This document shows positions 51,538 to 60,364 of a stretch of 64,000 nt of DNA, piece by piece. Position numbers and translations under genes: made by a program. The notes beneath the pieces were generated by a model that saw nothing but the letters and a program-made list of their open reading frames with translations, was not told the DNA's origin and searched no databases. Origin of the DNA: Lachnospiraceae bacterium. Lineage in GTDB: Bacteria > Bacillota > Clostridia > Lachnospirales > Lachnospiraceae. The DNA is taken from assembly GCA_900766925.1 (NCBI GenBank), contig CAAFXG010000389.1, forward strand, positions 62,001 to 126,000, read 5' to 3'. Positions within the stretch are counted from its first letter, which is position 1. Every line of letters begins with the position of its first letter.

Positions 51538-52812
51538 ATGATAACATTTAAGCATATAATTTTCCTGTTAATGTTTTCACAGTGTGTTGTAACAGCGCCC
51601 CATGATAATTATATGCTTACATATTATGAAGCTGAGGATGAAATAATATCCGGTACACAAGATGTAGATAGTACAATTCTTGTCGATACAAACAATGATG
51701 GAAAGAATGATACGTCACCTGTCGACACGAGTAACGGAGAAAATATTGATATGTCATATGACGATGCATATACAGAAATATATGATATGTTAGGCATTGA
51801 TTCCATGCTAAATTCAATAAGACATGTAATGGGAAATGATATTAACCCGGGGGAACTTTTAGATGCGGTAAAGGATGGAAATCTTTCAAAGGCAGGAAAG
51901 CTTGCTGTTAAATACATTGGAAATAATCTTTCGAAGGAGCTTGTGAGTAATAAGGCACTAATGATTGAATTAGTGTCTATTGTTTTGCTCGGATCTATAT
52001 TTGTGAATCTGTCTGTGTCATTTGGAAACAGCTTTGTAAGCGAAAATGGATTTTATGTGACATATTTAATCATGACCTCACTCATGCTGGTTTCATTTCA
52101 AATTGCTCTGGATATGGTGTCTGATTCTATAGAAAGAGTGCTCGTGCTAATTAGAATCCTTGTACCGGTTTATGCAATGTCGATGAATTTTGTTGGACAT
52201 ACCAATTCCTCAATTGGGATGTATGAGGTTATTCTGGCAGGTGTGTGGCTTGTACAGGTTGTTATACTTAGATTTATACTGCCAATGATAAAATTCTATG
52301 TAATTGTATATTTAATTAATAATCTGAATCGTGAAGATAATTTTTCAAAAATGTGTGAGCTTATAAATAAGCTGGTCAAATGGATGTTGAAAACTATTGT
52401 AGTATTTATTGCCGGTCTTAATTTGATTAAAAGTCTGATTGAACCTCAAATTGATGCTTTGGGAAGAAACACAATTAGCAGGGTGATGTCGTCAATTCCG
52501 GGAGGTGGAATTATGTCAGTATTAACAGGAACCTTTCTTGGCTCAGGCCTTGTTATCAAGAATTGTATTGGTGTGGCAGGGATAATATTTATTGGTCTTA
52601 TTGTGATGGTTCCGATTGTCAAGGCTTTTCTTCTGATGGTATCCGTTAAGCTCACAGGAGCAATTATTCAGCCTGTAGGAGAAAAAAGATATGTAAACAG
52701 TATGGAAAGCTTGTCGCATGGGGTAAATCTTTTGGTTCAGGCACTTTTAAGCTCGGTAGTATTATTTGTGCTTACAATAGCGGTAATGGCGTATTCGAGC
52801 AACGGGGGATAG
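51538..52812 (+). CDS. spoIIIAE: Stage III sporulation protein AE
   Basis: A 424-residue polytopic protein with an N-terminal hydrophobic segment, an extracytoplasmic region and about seven transmembrane helices (IELVSIVLLGSIFVNLS, GVWLVQVVILRFILP, IPGGGIMSVLTGTFLGSG). The extracytoplasmic segment near residues 35-75 is strongly acidic and includes DTNNDGKND at 50-58, which fits the DxNxDGxxD calcium-loop pattern of dockerin/EF-hand proteins; I am not aware of this as a standard part of SpoIIIAE. It is thought to form the channel across the mother-cell membrane. Confidence 0.95.
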   Translation: MITFKHIIFLLMFSQCVVTAPHDNYMLTYYEAEDEIISGTQDVDSTILVDTNNDGKNDTSPVDTSNGENIDMSYDDAYTEIYDMLGIDSMLNSIRHVMGNDINPGELLDAVKDGNLSKAGKLAVKYIGNNLSKELVSNKALMIELVSIVLLGSIFVNLSVSFGNSFVSENGFYVTYLIMTSLMLVSFQIALDMVSDSIERVLVLIRILVPVYAMSMNFVGHTNSSIGMYEVILAGVWLVQVVILRFILPMIKFYVIVYLINNLNREDNFSKMCELINKLVKWMLKTIVVFIAGLNLIKSLIEPQIDALGRNTISRVMSSIPGGGIMSVLTGTFLGSGLVIKNCIGVAGIIFIGLIVMVPIVKAFLLMVSVKLTGAIIQPVGEKRYVNSMESLSHGVNLLVQALLSSVVLFVLTIAVMAYSSNGG

Positions 52813-52815
52813 AGT

Positions 52816-53298
52816 ATGTTATATAATTGGATGAAAAGCCTGATTGTTTATATAATTTTGTCGGGGATAGTGGTTAATCTTGCTCCGGGTAAAAACTACA
52901 GACAGTATATTAATTTATTAATGGGGCTCATAATTATAATTGTTATTGCAGAACCGCTATCATACGTGTTTCATATAAGCGGTGGGGATTTATCGGATGT
53001 TCTTAGTAATATGGAAGAGTATGTGGAAAATAACAATTCATCTATTATGAATGATTCCGTATACAATTATTATGATATGGGACTTGAAGCAGGTATAAAG
53101 TATTCGGTTTCTGAAAATATAATAAAGGTCGAGGCTGTAAGGGTGATAACTGATGACAAAAATCATATTCAGAAATGTACGATAGTGTTGGGAAATGATT
53201 TGGGGGCAGTCGATGAAATGACACAAAATGAGGTAAAAAAATATATTTCGGATGTCTATAATGTGGATTTTGATAGTATATATATAGTAAGACGGTGA
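52816..53298 (+). CDS. spoIIIAF: Stage III sporulation protein AF
   Basis: A 160-residue protein with two N-terminal transmembrane helices (SLIVYIILSGIVVNLAP and YINLLMGLIIIIVIAEPL) and a C-terminal ring-building-like domain of about 90 residues facing the intermembrane space. It starts 3 bases after spoIIIAE. Its end is close to spoIIIAG (4 bases). The family match is clear from topology and position; no catalytic residues are expected. Confidence 0.9.
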   Translation: MLYNWMKSLIVYIILSGIVVNLAPGKNYRQYINLLMGLIIIIVIAEPLSYVFHISGGDLSDVLSNMEEYVENNNSSIMNDSVYNYYDMGLEAGIKYSVSENIIKVEAVRVITDDKNHIQKCTIVLGNDLGAVDEMTQNEVKKYISDVYNVDFDSIYIVRR

Positions 53299-53302
53299 TA
53301 GT

Positions 53303-53725
53303 ATGGAGATTAATTTAAAAAAGAATGATAAGCTGAGAAAAATTGTTATGGGAATTTTATTTGGCATATTGCTGCTGATTATAGCTATGCCGGTAAAAAA
53401 TAATGTCGGGACGGAGGTAAAGGATGATGAAGCATCTGATATCAGTGTCTATAGCTCGTACGCAGAGTATTATGAAGCAAGGGTAAAGATGATGCTGGAG
53501 GACTCCTATGGCAAAGGAACTATGGAGGTTATGGTCCATTTGTCAGAGAAAGGGGAAAACAGTGGTGTTTATGGATATAGCACTGCTGACAGTGAGTACA
53601 GGGTGGATGGAATTCTTATTGTTGCGGATGTAAATAATGAACAGGCTGTAGCTGATATAACATATGCAGTCTGTGCGCTGTTTGATTTACCGGCACATAA
53701 ATGTGCGGTGTTACTCAAAAATTGA
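53303..53725 (+). CDS. spoIIIAG: Stage III sporulation protein AG
   Basis: A 140-residue protein with a short basic N-terminus, one transmembrane helix (about residues 13-32) and a ring-building domain with the family pattern YEARVKMMLEDSYGKGTMEVMVHL and GILIVADVNNEQAVADITYAVCALFDLPAHKCAVL. In Bacillus SpoIIIAG forms a large ring in the intermembrane space. It is shorter than the B. subtilis protein (about 229 residues), mostly through a shorter insert in the ectodomain. TGATAGTATGG bridges it to AF. Confidence 0.9.
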   Translation: MEINLKKNDKLRKIVMGILFGILLLIIAMPVKNNVGTEVKDDEASDISVYSSYAEYYEARVKMMLEDSYGKGTMEVMVHLSEKGENSGVYGYSTADSEYRVDGILIVADVNNEQAVADITYAVCALFDLPAHKCAVLLKN

Positions 53726-53743
53726 GGTTGATAGGAGGTTATT

Positions 53744-54442
53744 ATGAAGAAATTTAATAATCGTAAATCAAAGCATGAAGAGTCCGGAAAGTCTGAAAAT
53801 GTAGAAAAAAGGAAGCTGATTAAAAAGAACCAGGTGGTTATAGGGGCGCTTACCGTACTGCTGGGTGTTGCAGGCTACATAAATTTTTCGGGTAATTCCC
53901 TTGATCTGGCTAAGGGAGAAGCCGGATTAGACAAGGAGGATAAGACGGCTGAATCTGCTTTTGCCGAAACAGATGTCGACGTTTCAGCAGGTGAGCTTAC
54001 GATATATGATATCGAAAATGAAGAAAATATAGAGTTGAATTCCGATGAGGAAAATATTGGGGAGGCGGTGCTTGCTTCTACGGATTCCGTTGCGGTAAAT
54101 GCAGTTAATATTAAGCTTAACAGAGAGCAGGTACGTTCAAAAAGTAAGGAAAATTATCTGGAAATTATTAATGGTGACGGAATGGATGAGGCGGCAGTGG
54201 AAGCTGCAACCAATGCGTATATTAAAATGACAGATGATATGGAGAAGGAAGCTGAGGCTGAGACCCTGCTTATGGCAAAGGGATTTTCGGATGTTATGGT
54301 TTCTATAAGTGAGGATGCTGTGGATGTTGTGATTTCTGCTCAGGAAATATCTGATACTGACAGAGCAAAAATTGAGGATATAGTAACCAGAAAAACAGGT
54401 TGTTCGGTTGACCGGATTATTATTACTGCTATTTCAAAGTAA
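53744..54442 (+). CDS. spoIIIAH: Stage III sporulation protein AH
   Basis: A 232-residue mother-cell membrane protein whose C-terminal YscJ/FliF-like domain binds SpoIIQ across the intermembrane space. It has a basic N-terminus, one transmembrane helix (about residues 27-47: NQVVIGALTVLLGVAGYINF), a long acidic linker, and a C-terminal domain (about 140-232) with FSDVMVSISEDAVDVVISAQEIS. A strong AGGAGG precedes the ATG. It closes the operon. Confidence 0.93.
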   Translation: MKKFNNRKSKHEESGKSENVEKRKLIKKNQVVIGALTVLLGVAGYINFSGNSLDLAKGEAGLDKEDKTAESAFAETDVDVSAGELTIYDIENEENIELNSDEENIGEAVLASTDSVAVNAVNIKLNREQVRSKSKENYLEIINGDGMDEAAVEAATNAYIKMTDDMEKEAEAETLLMAKGFSDVMVSISEDAVDVVISAQEISDTDRAKIEDIVTRKTGCSVDRIIITAISK

Positions 54443-54452
54443 TACGTATTTG

Positions 54453-54481
54453 TTGCATTATCTTATAGAATTGGGTATAAT
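54453..54481 (+). promoter_or_regulatory. Sigma-A promoter of the nusB-recN region
   Basis: TTGCAT (54453-54458), a 17-base spacer and a perfect TATAAT (54476-54481) lie 65 bases before the Asp23-family gene. It separates the housekeeping operon from the sporulation operon upstream. Confidence 0.65.
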
Positions 54482-54546
54482 CATAAAGAGTATGTAAACT
54501 TTGATTCGTTATAAAATACAGGTTAAAACCATAAGGAGGATGTTTC

Positions 54547-54927
54547 GTGTCAGATATTATTAGTGAAACAGAGATGAACAAAGAAAGAACAGGTATCGGT
54601 AAAATAAGCATTGCAGATGATGTTGTAGCTTCCATAGCAGGGCTTGCCGCATCAGAGGTAGAGGGTGTTTCTAAGCTTGCAGGCAACATTTCAAAGGAAT
54701 TAATAGGAAAGCTTGGCAAGAAGAATCTTGCAAATGGTGTTAAGACTGATATAGTTGATGGTGTGGTTTCGGTATTCATTTCAATTGATGTTGAATACGG
54801 CTGTAATATCAAGAAGGTTTCAGAGGAAGTACAGCTTAAGTGTAAACAGGCAATTGAGAACATGACAGGACTTTCCGTAAAGGAAGTTAATGTTGTTGTT
54901 TCAGGAATTAAGATGGAGAAAAATTAG
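54547..54927 (+). CDS. Asp23/Gls24 family envelope stress protein (YqhY-like)
   Basis: A 126-residue Asp23 (DUF322) protein: KISIADDVVASIAGLAASEVEGVSKLAG at the start, VSVFISIDVEYGCNIKKVSEEVQ in the middle and VKEVNVVVSGIKM at the end. B. subtilis YqhY occupies the same place next to nusB, usually downstream of accBC, and mutations in it affect acetyl-CoA carboxylase. Here accBC is missing upstream. The start is GTG at 54547 with a strong AAGGAGGATG 5-6 bases before. Confidence 0.9.
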   Translation: MSDIISETEMNKERTGIGKISIADDVVASIAGLAASEVEGVSKLAGNISKELIGKLGKKNLANGVKTDIVDGVVSVFISIDVEYGCNIKKVSEEVQLKCKQAIENMTGLSVKEVNVVVSGIKMEKN

Positions 54928-54946
54928 CCAGAAAGCAGGTTTAGGG

Positions 54947-55345
54947 ATGACTAGAAGAGCTCTTAGAGAAAATATTTTTCGTATATTATTTAAGGTAGAA
55001 TTTAACAGTGTTGATGAGATGAAGGAGCAGATTGATTTTTCAGTCAGCGATATGGAGGGAATTGAACCCTCTGACGAGTGTTATATCGTCGATAAGACCA
55101 ACAAAATAATCAGTCTTATCGACGATATTGATGCTATTATTGTTCAGATTTCTGAGGGATGGAAGCTTGAGCGTATCGGTAAGGCTGAGCTGACAATACT
55201 TAGACTTGCAATTTATGAGATGAAATATGATGAAGAGGTTCCTTACAAGGTAGCAATTAATGAGGCTGTTGAGCTTGCCAAAATCTATTGTAATGAAGAG
55301 GCCAAAAGCTTTGTTAATGCACTGTTGGGTAAGGTTGAAGTGTAA
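54947..55345 (+). CDS. nusB: Transcription antitermination factor NusB
   Basis: A 132-residue all-helical factor that with NusE binds boxA in rRNA leader transcripts. It begins TRRALRENIFRILFKVEF and ends with the conserved AINEAVELAKIYCNEEAKSFVNALLGK. The frame is open upstream into the Asp23 gene, but the ATG at 54947 with AGG 7 bases ahead gives the family start. The following xseA begins 3 bases after its stop. folD, which follows nusB in B. subtilis, is absent here. Confidence 0.95.
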   Translation: MTRRALRENIFRILFKVEFNSVDEMKEQIDFSVSDMEGIEPSDECYIVDKTNKIISLIDDIDAIIVQISEGWKLERIGKAELTILRLAIYEMKYDEEVPYKVAINEAVELAKIYCNEEAKSFVNALLGKVEV

Positions 55346-55348
55346 CCA

Positions 55349-56551
55349 ATGAAGATATTTTCGGTTGGACAGGTAAATAACTACATAAAGAATATTATAA
55401 CCCAGGATTATGTGTTAAGGAGCATTACCATACGAGGTGAGGTTTCCAACTGCAAATACCATAGCCTGGGGCACATTTATTTCTCCTTAAAAGATGAGAC
55501 CGGTTCCTTGCCGGCGGTAATGTTTAAGGGAAATGTAGCCGGCGGTTTGGGCTTTAGACTTAACGACGGGCAGTCTGTGGTCGTATCAGGAAGCATTGGA
55601 GTATATGAGAGGGATGGAAGATACCAATTATATGCTAACAAAATAACCTTAGACGGGGCAGGCAGATTATACGAGGAATTTGAAAGGCTTAAGGCGAGAC
55701 TTAACGAGAAGGGGTTATTTGATTTTGAAATCAAAAAGCCTATACCAAAATATCCTAAGAAGGTCGGTATAGTTACGGCTAAGACCGGAGCTGCGATACA
55801 GGATATAATGAATATTGCGAGGCGTAGAAACCCGTATGTACAGCTTGTATTGTATCCTGCTAAGGTTCAGGGCGAGGGAGCTGCAGATACTATTGTGAAG
55901 GGAATAAAGGTCTTGGACAGCCTTGGAGATATTGATACAATCATAATTGGCAGAGGTGGAGGCTCAATTGAAGATTTATGGGCTTTTAATGAGGAAAAGG
56001 TTGTAATGGCAATTTATGAGGCTAAAACACCTATTATATCAGGCACAGGACATGAGGTTGACATAACACTTGCCGATTATGCGGCTGATTTGAGAGCACC
56101 TACACCTTCGGCTGCATGTGAGCTTGCAATTCCGGACATAATGACAACGATTCATGAACTGGAAGGGCTTGAATATTCCATGTATATGCACATTAAGAAT
56201 AAGATTTCCATGTCCGTTGCAATTTTAGAAAGATATCAGGCACGGCTTGAGCTTCTTAATCCCGTCAGAAAGCTTGAGAATAATAATCAGTATCTGGCTG
56301 AGCTGTATGACAGGATGAAGAACGCCATGGACAGAAAATATACAAACAGCAGGCATAGATTGGAGCTTATGATTACGAAGCTGAATGGATTATCTCCTAC
56401 AGCCAAGCTTGTTGGAGGCTTTGGATATATAGAGCATGATGGCAATCCTGTGTTGAATGTCAATAATGTTGATGCAGGAGATGAAATTAAAATTTTGTTG
56501 TCGGACGGCAGTATTAGCGCTAAGGTTACCGATGTAAGTAAAATGGAGTAA
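55349..56551 (+). CDS. xseA: Exodeoxyribonuclease VII large subunit
   Basis: The 400-residue catalytic subunit of exonuclease VII, which degrades single-stranded DNA in both directions. The N-terminal OB fold (about residues 1-105) has VGQVNNYIKNI and RGEVSNCKYHSLGHIYFSLKD; the catalytic domain has IGIVTAKTGAAIQDI-type VGIVTAKTGAAIQD, IIGRGGGSIEDLWAFN and ISGTGHEVDITLADYAADLRAPTPSAA, all diagnostic. A coiled-coil region follows. The length is near normal. It is paired with xseB five bases downstream. Confidence 0.97.
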   Translation: MKIFSVGQVNNYIKNIITQDYVLRSITIRGEVSNCKYHSLGHIYFSLKDETGSLPAVMFKGNVAGGLGFRLNDGQSVVVSGSIGVYERDGRYQLYANKITLDGAGRLYEEFERLKARLNEKGLFDFEIKKPIPKYPKKVGIVTAKTGAAIQDIMNIARRRNPYVQLVLYPAKVQGEGAADTIVKGIKVLDSLGDIDTIIIGRGGGSIEDLWAFNEEKVVMAIYEAKTPIISGTGHEVDITLADYAADLRAPTPSAACELAIPDIMTTIHELEGLEYSMYMHIKNKISMSVAILERYQARLELLNPVRKLENNNQYLAELYDRMKNAMDRKYTNSRHRLELMITKLNGLSPTAKLVGGFGYIEHDGNPVLNVNNVDAGDEIKILLSDGSISAKVTDVSKME

Positions 56552-56556
56552 TATTT

Positions 56557-56763
56557 ATGAGTGAAAAAGATAACAATAATAATGAAATTGTGATAGAGGA
56601 AGCATTTGCCAGATTATCAGAGATTACGGAAGCTCTTGAGAATCCTGATGTAGGTCTAAAGGAATCCTTAAGATTATACAGTGAGGGCGTGAAGCTTGCG
56701 AATACATGTCGTGAAAATCTTGAGGGCGTAGAAAAGGAGATTCAGATTCTAAATGAGGTATAG
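56557..56763 (+). CDS. xseB: Exodeoxyribonuclease VII small subunit
   Basis: A 68-residue helical subunit with the pattern EEAFARLSEITEALENPDVGLKESLRLYSEGVKLA, typical of XseB, which wraps around the XseA coiled coil. Its 3' end overlaps ispA by 11 bases. Its length and place right after xseA make the call secure. Confidence 0.96.
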   Translation: MSEKDNNNNEIVIEEAFARLSEITEALENPDVGLKESLRLYSEGVKLANTCRENLEGVEKEIQILNEV

Positions 56764-57640
56764 TACAAAGAATATTGAGGATATAATATTTAATTATCTG
56801 CCTGATGAAACCGGTTATCCGGTTAAGGTTATTCAGGCGATGAATTATGCGTTTAAGGCGGGGGGCAAGAGACTTCGTCCAATGATGATGAAGCTGTGTT
56901 ATGATTTGTTTGCATGTGAGGAAAAACTTGAAATTATCGCTCCGTTTATGTCTGCAATAGAAATGATACACACGTATTCGCTTATTCACGATGATTTACC
57001 AGCTTTAGATAATGATGAATTAAGACGTGGAAAACCGACTGTGCACGTACAGTTCGGGGAGGATATAGCTATTTTGGCGGGGGATGGTCTGCTTAACTTT
57101 GCCTATGAGACCGCTGCTAAGTCGTTTCTTGTTAATAAGGGTGATTATCGGGTTGAAAAGGCATATATGCTTCTTACAAGTAAGCCCGGTATACATGGCA
57201 TGATTGGAGGACAGACTCTCGATGTTATTATGTCAGGAAGGAAGCCTTCTTTGGAGGAGCTTGAGTATGTGTATCTCAATAAGACGTCAGCACTTATAGA
57301 GTGTTCCATGATGATTGGTGCAATCTTAGGAGGTGCGGACGATGCTTCCGTAGATAAAATCTGTCAGATTGCCAGAGCTGTTGGTATGGCTTTTCAGGTT
57401 CAGGATGATATTCTGGATATTCTGGGAGATGAGGCAAAGCTTGGCAAGCCTTTAAAAAGTGATGAGAAGAATGACAAATATACATATGTTACTATTTATG
57501 GCATTGAAGCCTCTGCTAAATATGTTGAGGATATGTCAAATGAGGCGGTTTCGATATTGAACGGACTTGAAAACGTAAACATTGATGCAAAGAATGATTT
57601 GCTTATGCTTATTAAATCTTTGATTAACAGGGATAAATAA
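56753..57640 (+). CDS. ispA: Polyprenyl (farnesyl/geranylgeranyl) diphosphate synthase
   Basis: A 295-residue trans-isoprenyl diphosphate synthase that condenses IPP with allylic diphosphates, feeding undecaprenyl and quinone-type lipids. The first Asp-rich motif DDLPALDND lies near residue 80, after KAGGKRLRP, and the second, DDILD, near residue 217. The two residues ahead of the first motif's DD region (SLIHDD) are those of short-chain synthases, so C15-C20 products are likely. The ATG lies inside xseB. Together with dxs next to it this forms the MEP/isoprenoid cluster. Confidence 0.94.
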   Translation: MRYSTKNIEDIIFNYLPDETGYPVKVIQAMNYAFKAGGKRLRPMMMKLCYDLFACEEKLEIIAPFMSAIEMIHTYSLIHDDLPALDNDELRRGKPTVHVQFGEDIAILAGDGLLNFAYETAAKSFLVNKGDYRVEKAYMLLTSKPGIHGMIGGQTLDVIMSGRKPSLEELEYVYLNKTSALIECSMMIGAILGGADDASVDKICQIARAVGMAFQVQDDILDILGDEAKLGKPLKSDEKNDKYTYVTIYGIEASAKYVEDMSNEAVSILNGLENVNIDAKNDLLMLIKSLINRDK

Positions 57641-57641
57641 C

Positions 57642-59516
57642 ATGGGACAACTTGAGAAAATTAATCATGAAAATGATATAAAAAAATTAAAAACATCAGA
57701 GTATAATGAGCTTGCCGATGAAATAAGAGAGTTTCTCATTTCCAGAGTTAGCAAAAAGGGAGGACATTTAGCGTCTAATCTTGGTGCTGTTGAGCTTACA
57801 ATGGCTCTTCATCTTTGTATGGATTTCCCTTCAGACAAGCTTGTTTTTGATGTGGGACATCAGGCGTATACACATAAGCTGCTTACCGGAAGGAAAGCAG
57901 GCTTTGATAATCTGCGTGAATTTGGTGGAATGAGCGGGTTCCCAAAGCGCAATGAAAGTAAATGTGATGCTTTTAACACAGGACACAGCTCGACCAGTAT
58001 TTCTGCTGCCATGGGCTTGGCTGTTGCAAGAGATTTAAATCATGGAACGGAGAAGATTGCGGCAGTAATCGGTGACGGCTCGCTTACCGGTGGTATGGCA
58101 TATGAGGCACTCAACAGTCTCGCACAGACTAAGACAGGGTGTGTTATTATTTTAAATGACAATGAAATGTCTATAGATAAGAATGTGGGTGGACTTTCAA
58201 AATATCTTACGAATATTCGTGTCGGAAGTGCTTATAATGATTTAAAGAGTGGGGTTGAAAACAGCCTTCTTAGCACTAAGGCAGGAGAAAGGGTTGCAAG
58301 AACTCTGAAAAGGTCGAAGGATAACATTAAACATATTTTTGTTCCCGGTATGTTCTTTGAAGAATTGGGGATAACATATGTTGGTCCAATTGATGGTCAT
58401 AACATTACAGAAATGGTTTCAACCTTCAGAAAGGCTTTCAGGTTAAATAAGCCGATTATTATACACGTAAAAACCCAAAAAGGTTATGGCTACAAGTATG
58501 CAGAACGGCATCCTGAGGCTTTTCACGGGGTTGGTGCGTTTGATATTACAACCGGTAAGCCTGTTCAACAAAAATCGACTCATACATATACGGATATTTT
58601 TGCAAAACACATGCTTACTCTTGGTGGGAAATATGATAAGCTGACAGCGATTACTGCGGCGATGTCTGTCGGAACAGGTCTGAAGCAATTCTCAGACAAA
58701 TATCCCGAGCGTTTTTTTGATGTGGGTATAGCTGAACAGCATGCCGTTACCTTTGCAGCCGGGATGGCTGCCGCCGGGATGATTCCTGTTGTGGCAATTT
58801 ATTCATCATTTTTGCAAAGGGCATATGACCAGATACTTCACGACGTATGTTTACAGAATTTGCATGTGATTTTTGCAATAGACAGGTCCGGACTTGTAGG
58901 ACAGGATGGAGAAACCCATCAGGGTATATATGACATTTCTTATCTGACACACATGTCTAATATGACGGTTATGGCTCCAAAGAACAGATATGAGCTTATG
59001 GATATGCTGGATTATGCTGTAGAATTTGATGGACCTGTGGCAATTAAGTATCCCAGAGGGGATGCATATAAGGGTCTGGCAGAGTATAATGCACCTATTG
59101 AATATGGCAGGAGTGAGTTTATATATAGAGGCAGCCGGGTGGCAATCCTTGCATGTGGAAACATGGTTGAAGAGGCAAATGAGCTTGTAGGTCTTCTGCA
59201 TGACAAGGGAATTGAGCCTACCCTTGTCAATGTCAGATTTATTTCCAGCATTGACCGGGATATGTTAAGGGAGGTTGTTTCCTCATGCAGTGTGCTTGTT
59301 ACAATGGAGGAAAATGTCGAAGCAGGTGGATATGGTGAGAAGGTTGCAGCATATCTTGAGGATAACATGAAGGAGGAAGCAGCAGAGGTTACTCATCTCA
59401 ATGTTTCAATCCACGCACAGAAGGTTGAACATGGCACAATTAAGGCTCTAAGGGCTACGCTTGGAATTGATGCAGCTAGTGTATACGATAGAATTTGTAA
59501 AGTATTAGACAGGTAA
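57642..59516 (+). CDS. dxs: 1-deoxy-D-xylulose-5-phosphate synthase
   Basis: A 624-residue thiamine-diphosphate enzyme that makes DXP from pyruvate and glyceraldehyde 3-phosphate, the first MEP step. The TPP-binding motif IGDGSLTGGMAYEALN is near residue 143; VFDVGHQAYTHKLLTGR, KTQKGYGYKYAE and FDVGIAEQHAVTFAAGMA (catalytic glutamate) mark the domains. The C-terminal transketolase domain is complete. It begins one base after the ispA stop codon. Confidence 0.98.
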   Translation: MGQLEKINHENDIKKLKTSEYNELADEIREFLISRVSKKGGHLASNLGAVELTMALHLCMDFPSDKLVFDVGHQAYTHKLLTGRKAGFDNLREFGGMSGFPKRNESKCDAFNTGHSSTSISAAMGLAVARDLNHGTEKIAAVIGDGSLTGGMAYEALNSLAQTKTGCVIILNDNEMSIDKNVGGLSKYLTNIRVGSAYNDLKSGVENSLLSTKAGERVARTLKRSKDNIKHIFVPGMFFEELGITYVGPIDGHNITEMVSTFRKAFRLNKPIIIHVKTQKGYGYKYAERHPEAFHGVGAFDITTGKPVQQKSTHTYTDIFAKHMLTLGGKYDKLTAITAAMSVGTGLKQFSDKYPERFFDVGIAEQHAVTFAAGMAAAGMIPVVAIYSSFLQRAYDQILHDVCLQNLHVIFAIDRSGLVGQDGETHQGIYDISYLTHMSNMTVMAPKNRYELMDMLDYAVEFDGPVAIKYPRGDAYKGLAEYNAPIEYGRSEFIYRGSRVAILACGNMVEEANELVGLLHDKGIEPTLVNVRFISSIDRDMLREVVSSCSVLVTMEENVEAGGYGEKVAAYLEDNMKEEAAEVTHLNVSIHAQKVEHGTIKALRATLGIDAASVYDRICKVLDR

Positions 59517-59521
59517 AGCAT

Positions 59522-60364
59522 ATGGAAAAGATTAAAAAAGAACGTTTGGATATACTTTTGGTAAACAGAGGTCTTGCTGCCTCAAGAGAAAAAGCAAAGG
59601 CTGTGATTATGTCAGGAATAGTATATGTTGATGGCAACAAGGAGGATAAGGCAGGAACTACATTTCCTGAGAATGTCAACATTGAGGTTAAGGGCAATAC
59701 GCTAAGATATGTGAGCCGAGGTGGCCTCAAGCTTGAAAAGGCCATGCAGCAATTTGATATAAAGCTTTCTGATTGTGTCTGCATGGATGTAGGTTCATCA
59801 ACAGGTGGTTTTACAGATTGTATGCTGCAAAATGGAGCCAAGAAGGTATATTCCGTTGATGTAGGTCACGGACAGCTTGACTGGAAGCTAAGAAATGACG
59901 ACAGGGTAATATGCATGGAGAAAACCAATATACGTTATGTAACTAAGGAGAATATCGATGATGAGCTGGATTTTGCATCCATAGATGTATCCTTTATCTC
60001 TCTTACTAAGGTTCTGCTTCCTGTAAAGCAGTTGCTTAAGGATAACGGAAGAATAGTTTGTCTGATTAAGCCTCAGTTTGAGGCAGGAAGAGAAAAGGTT
60101 GGGAAAAAGGGCGTTGTCAGAGATAAAAAGGTCCATGCAGAGGTAATCGATATGGTAATCAGCTATGCCAGGAGCATAGAGCTGTATCCTTTACAACTTG
60201 ATTTTTCTCCTGTTAAAGGACCGGAGGGTAATATAGAATATTTGTTATATTTATCCAATAATATTAACGATTTGGAAGCATTGGGTGGTACGTCATCCAT
60301 AGTGATAGATGAGGTTGTTAAGGCCTCACATGACACTCTTGATAAGGAAGGAAAGCATGAATAG
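59522..60364 (+). CDS. tlyA: TlyA family rRNA methyltransferase (S4 + FtsJ domains)
   Basis: A 280-residue protein with an N-terminal S4 RNA-binding domain (about residues 6-65: RLDILLVNRGLAASREKAKAVIMSG) and an FtsJ/RrmJ methyltransferase domain with MDVGSSTGGFTDCMLQNGA and SIDVSFISLTKVL. TlyA of other bacteria 2'-O-methylates 16S/23S rRNA; the B. subtilis orthologue YqxC lies in the same place. It overlaps nadK by 8 bases. Confidence 0.93.
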   Translation: MEKIKKERLDILLVNRGLAASREKAKAVIMSGIVYVDGNKEDKAGTTFPENVNIEVKGNTLRYVSRGGLKLEKAMQQFDIKLSDCVCMDVGSSTGGFTDCMLQNGAKKVYSVDVGHGQLDWKLRNDDRVICMEKTNIRYVTKENIDDELDFASIDVSFISLTKVLLPVKQLLKDNGRIVCLIKPQFEAGREKVGKKGVVRDKKVHAEVIDMVISYARSIELYPLQLDFSPVKGPEGNIEYLLYLSNNINDLEALGGTSSIVIDEVVKASHDTLDKEGKHE

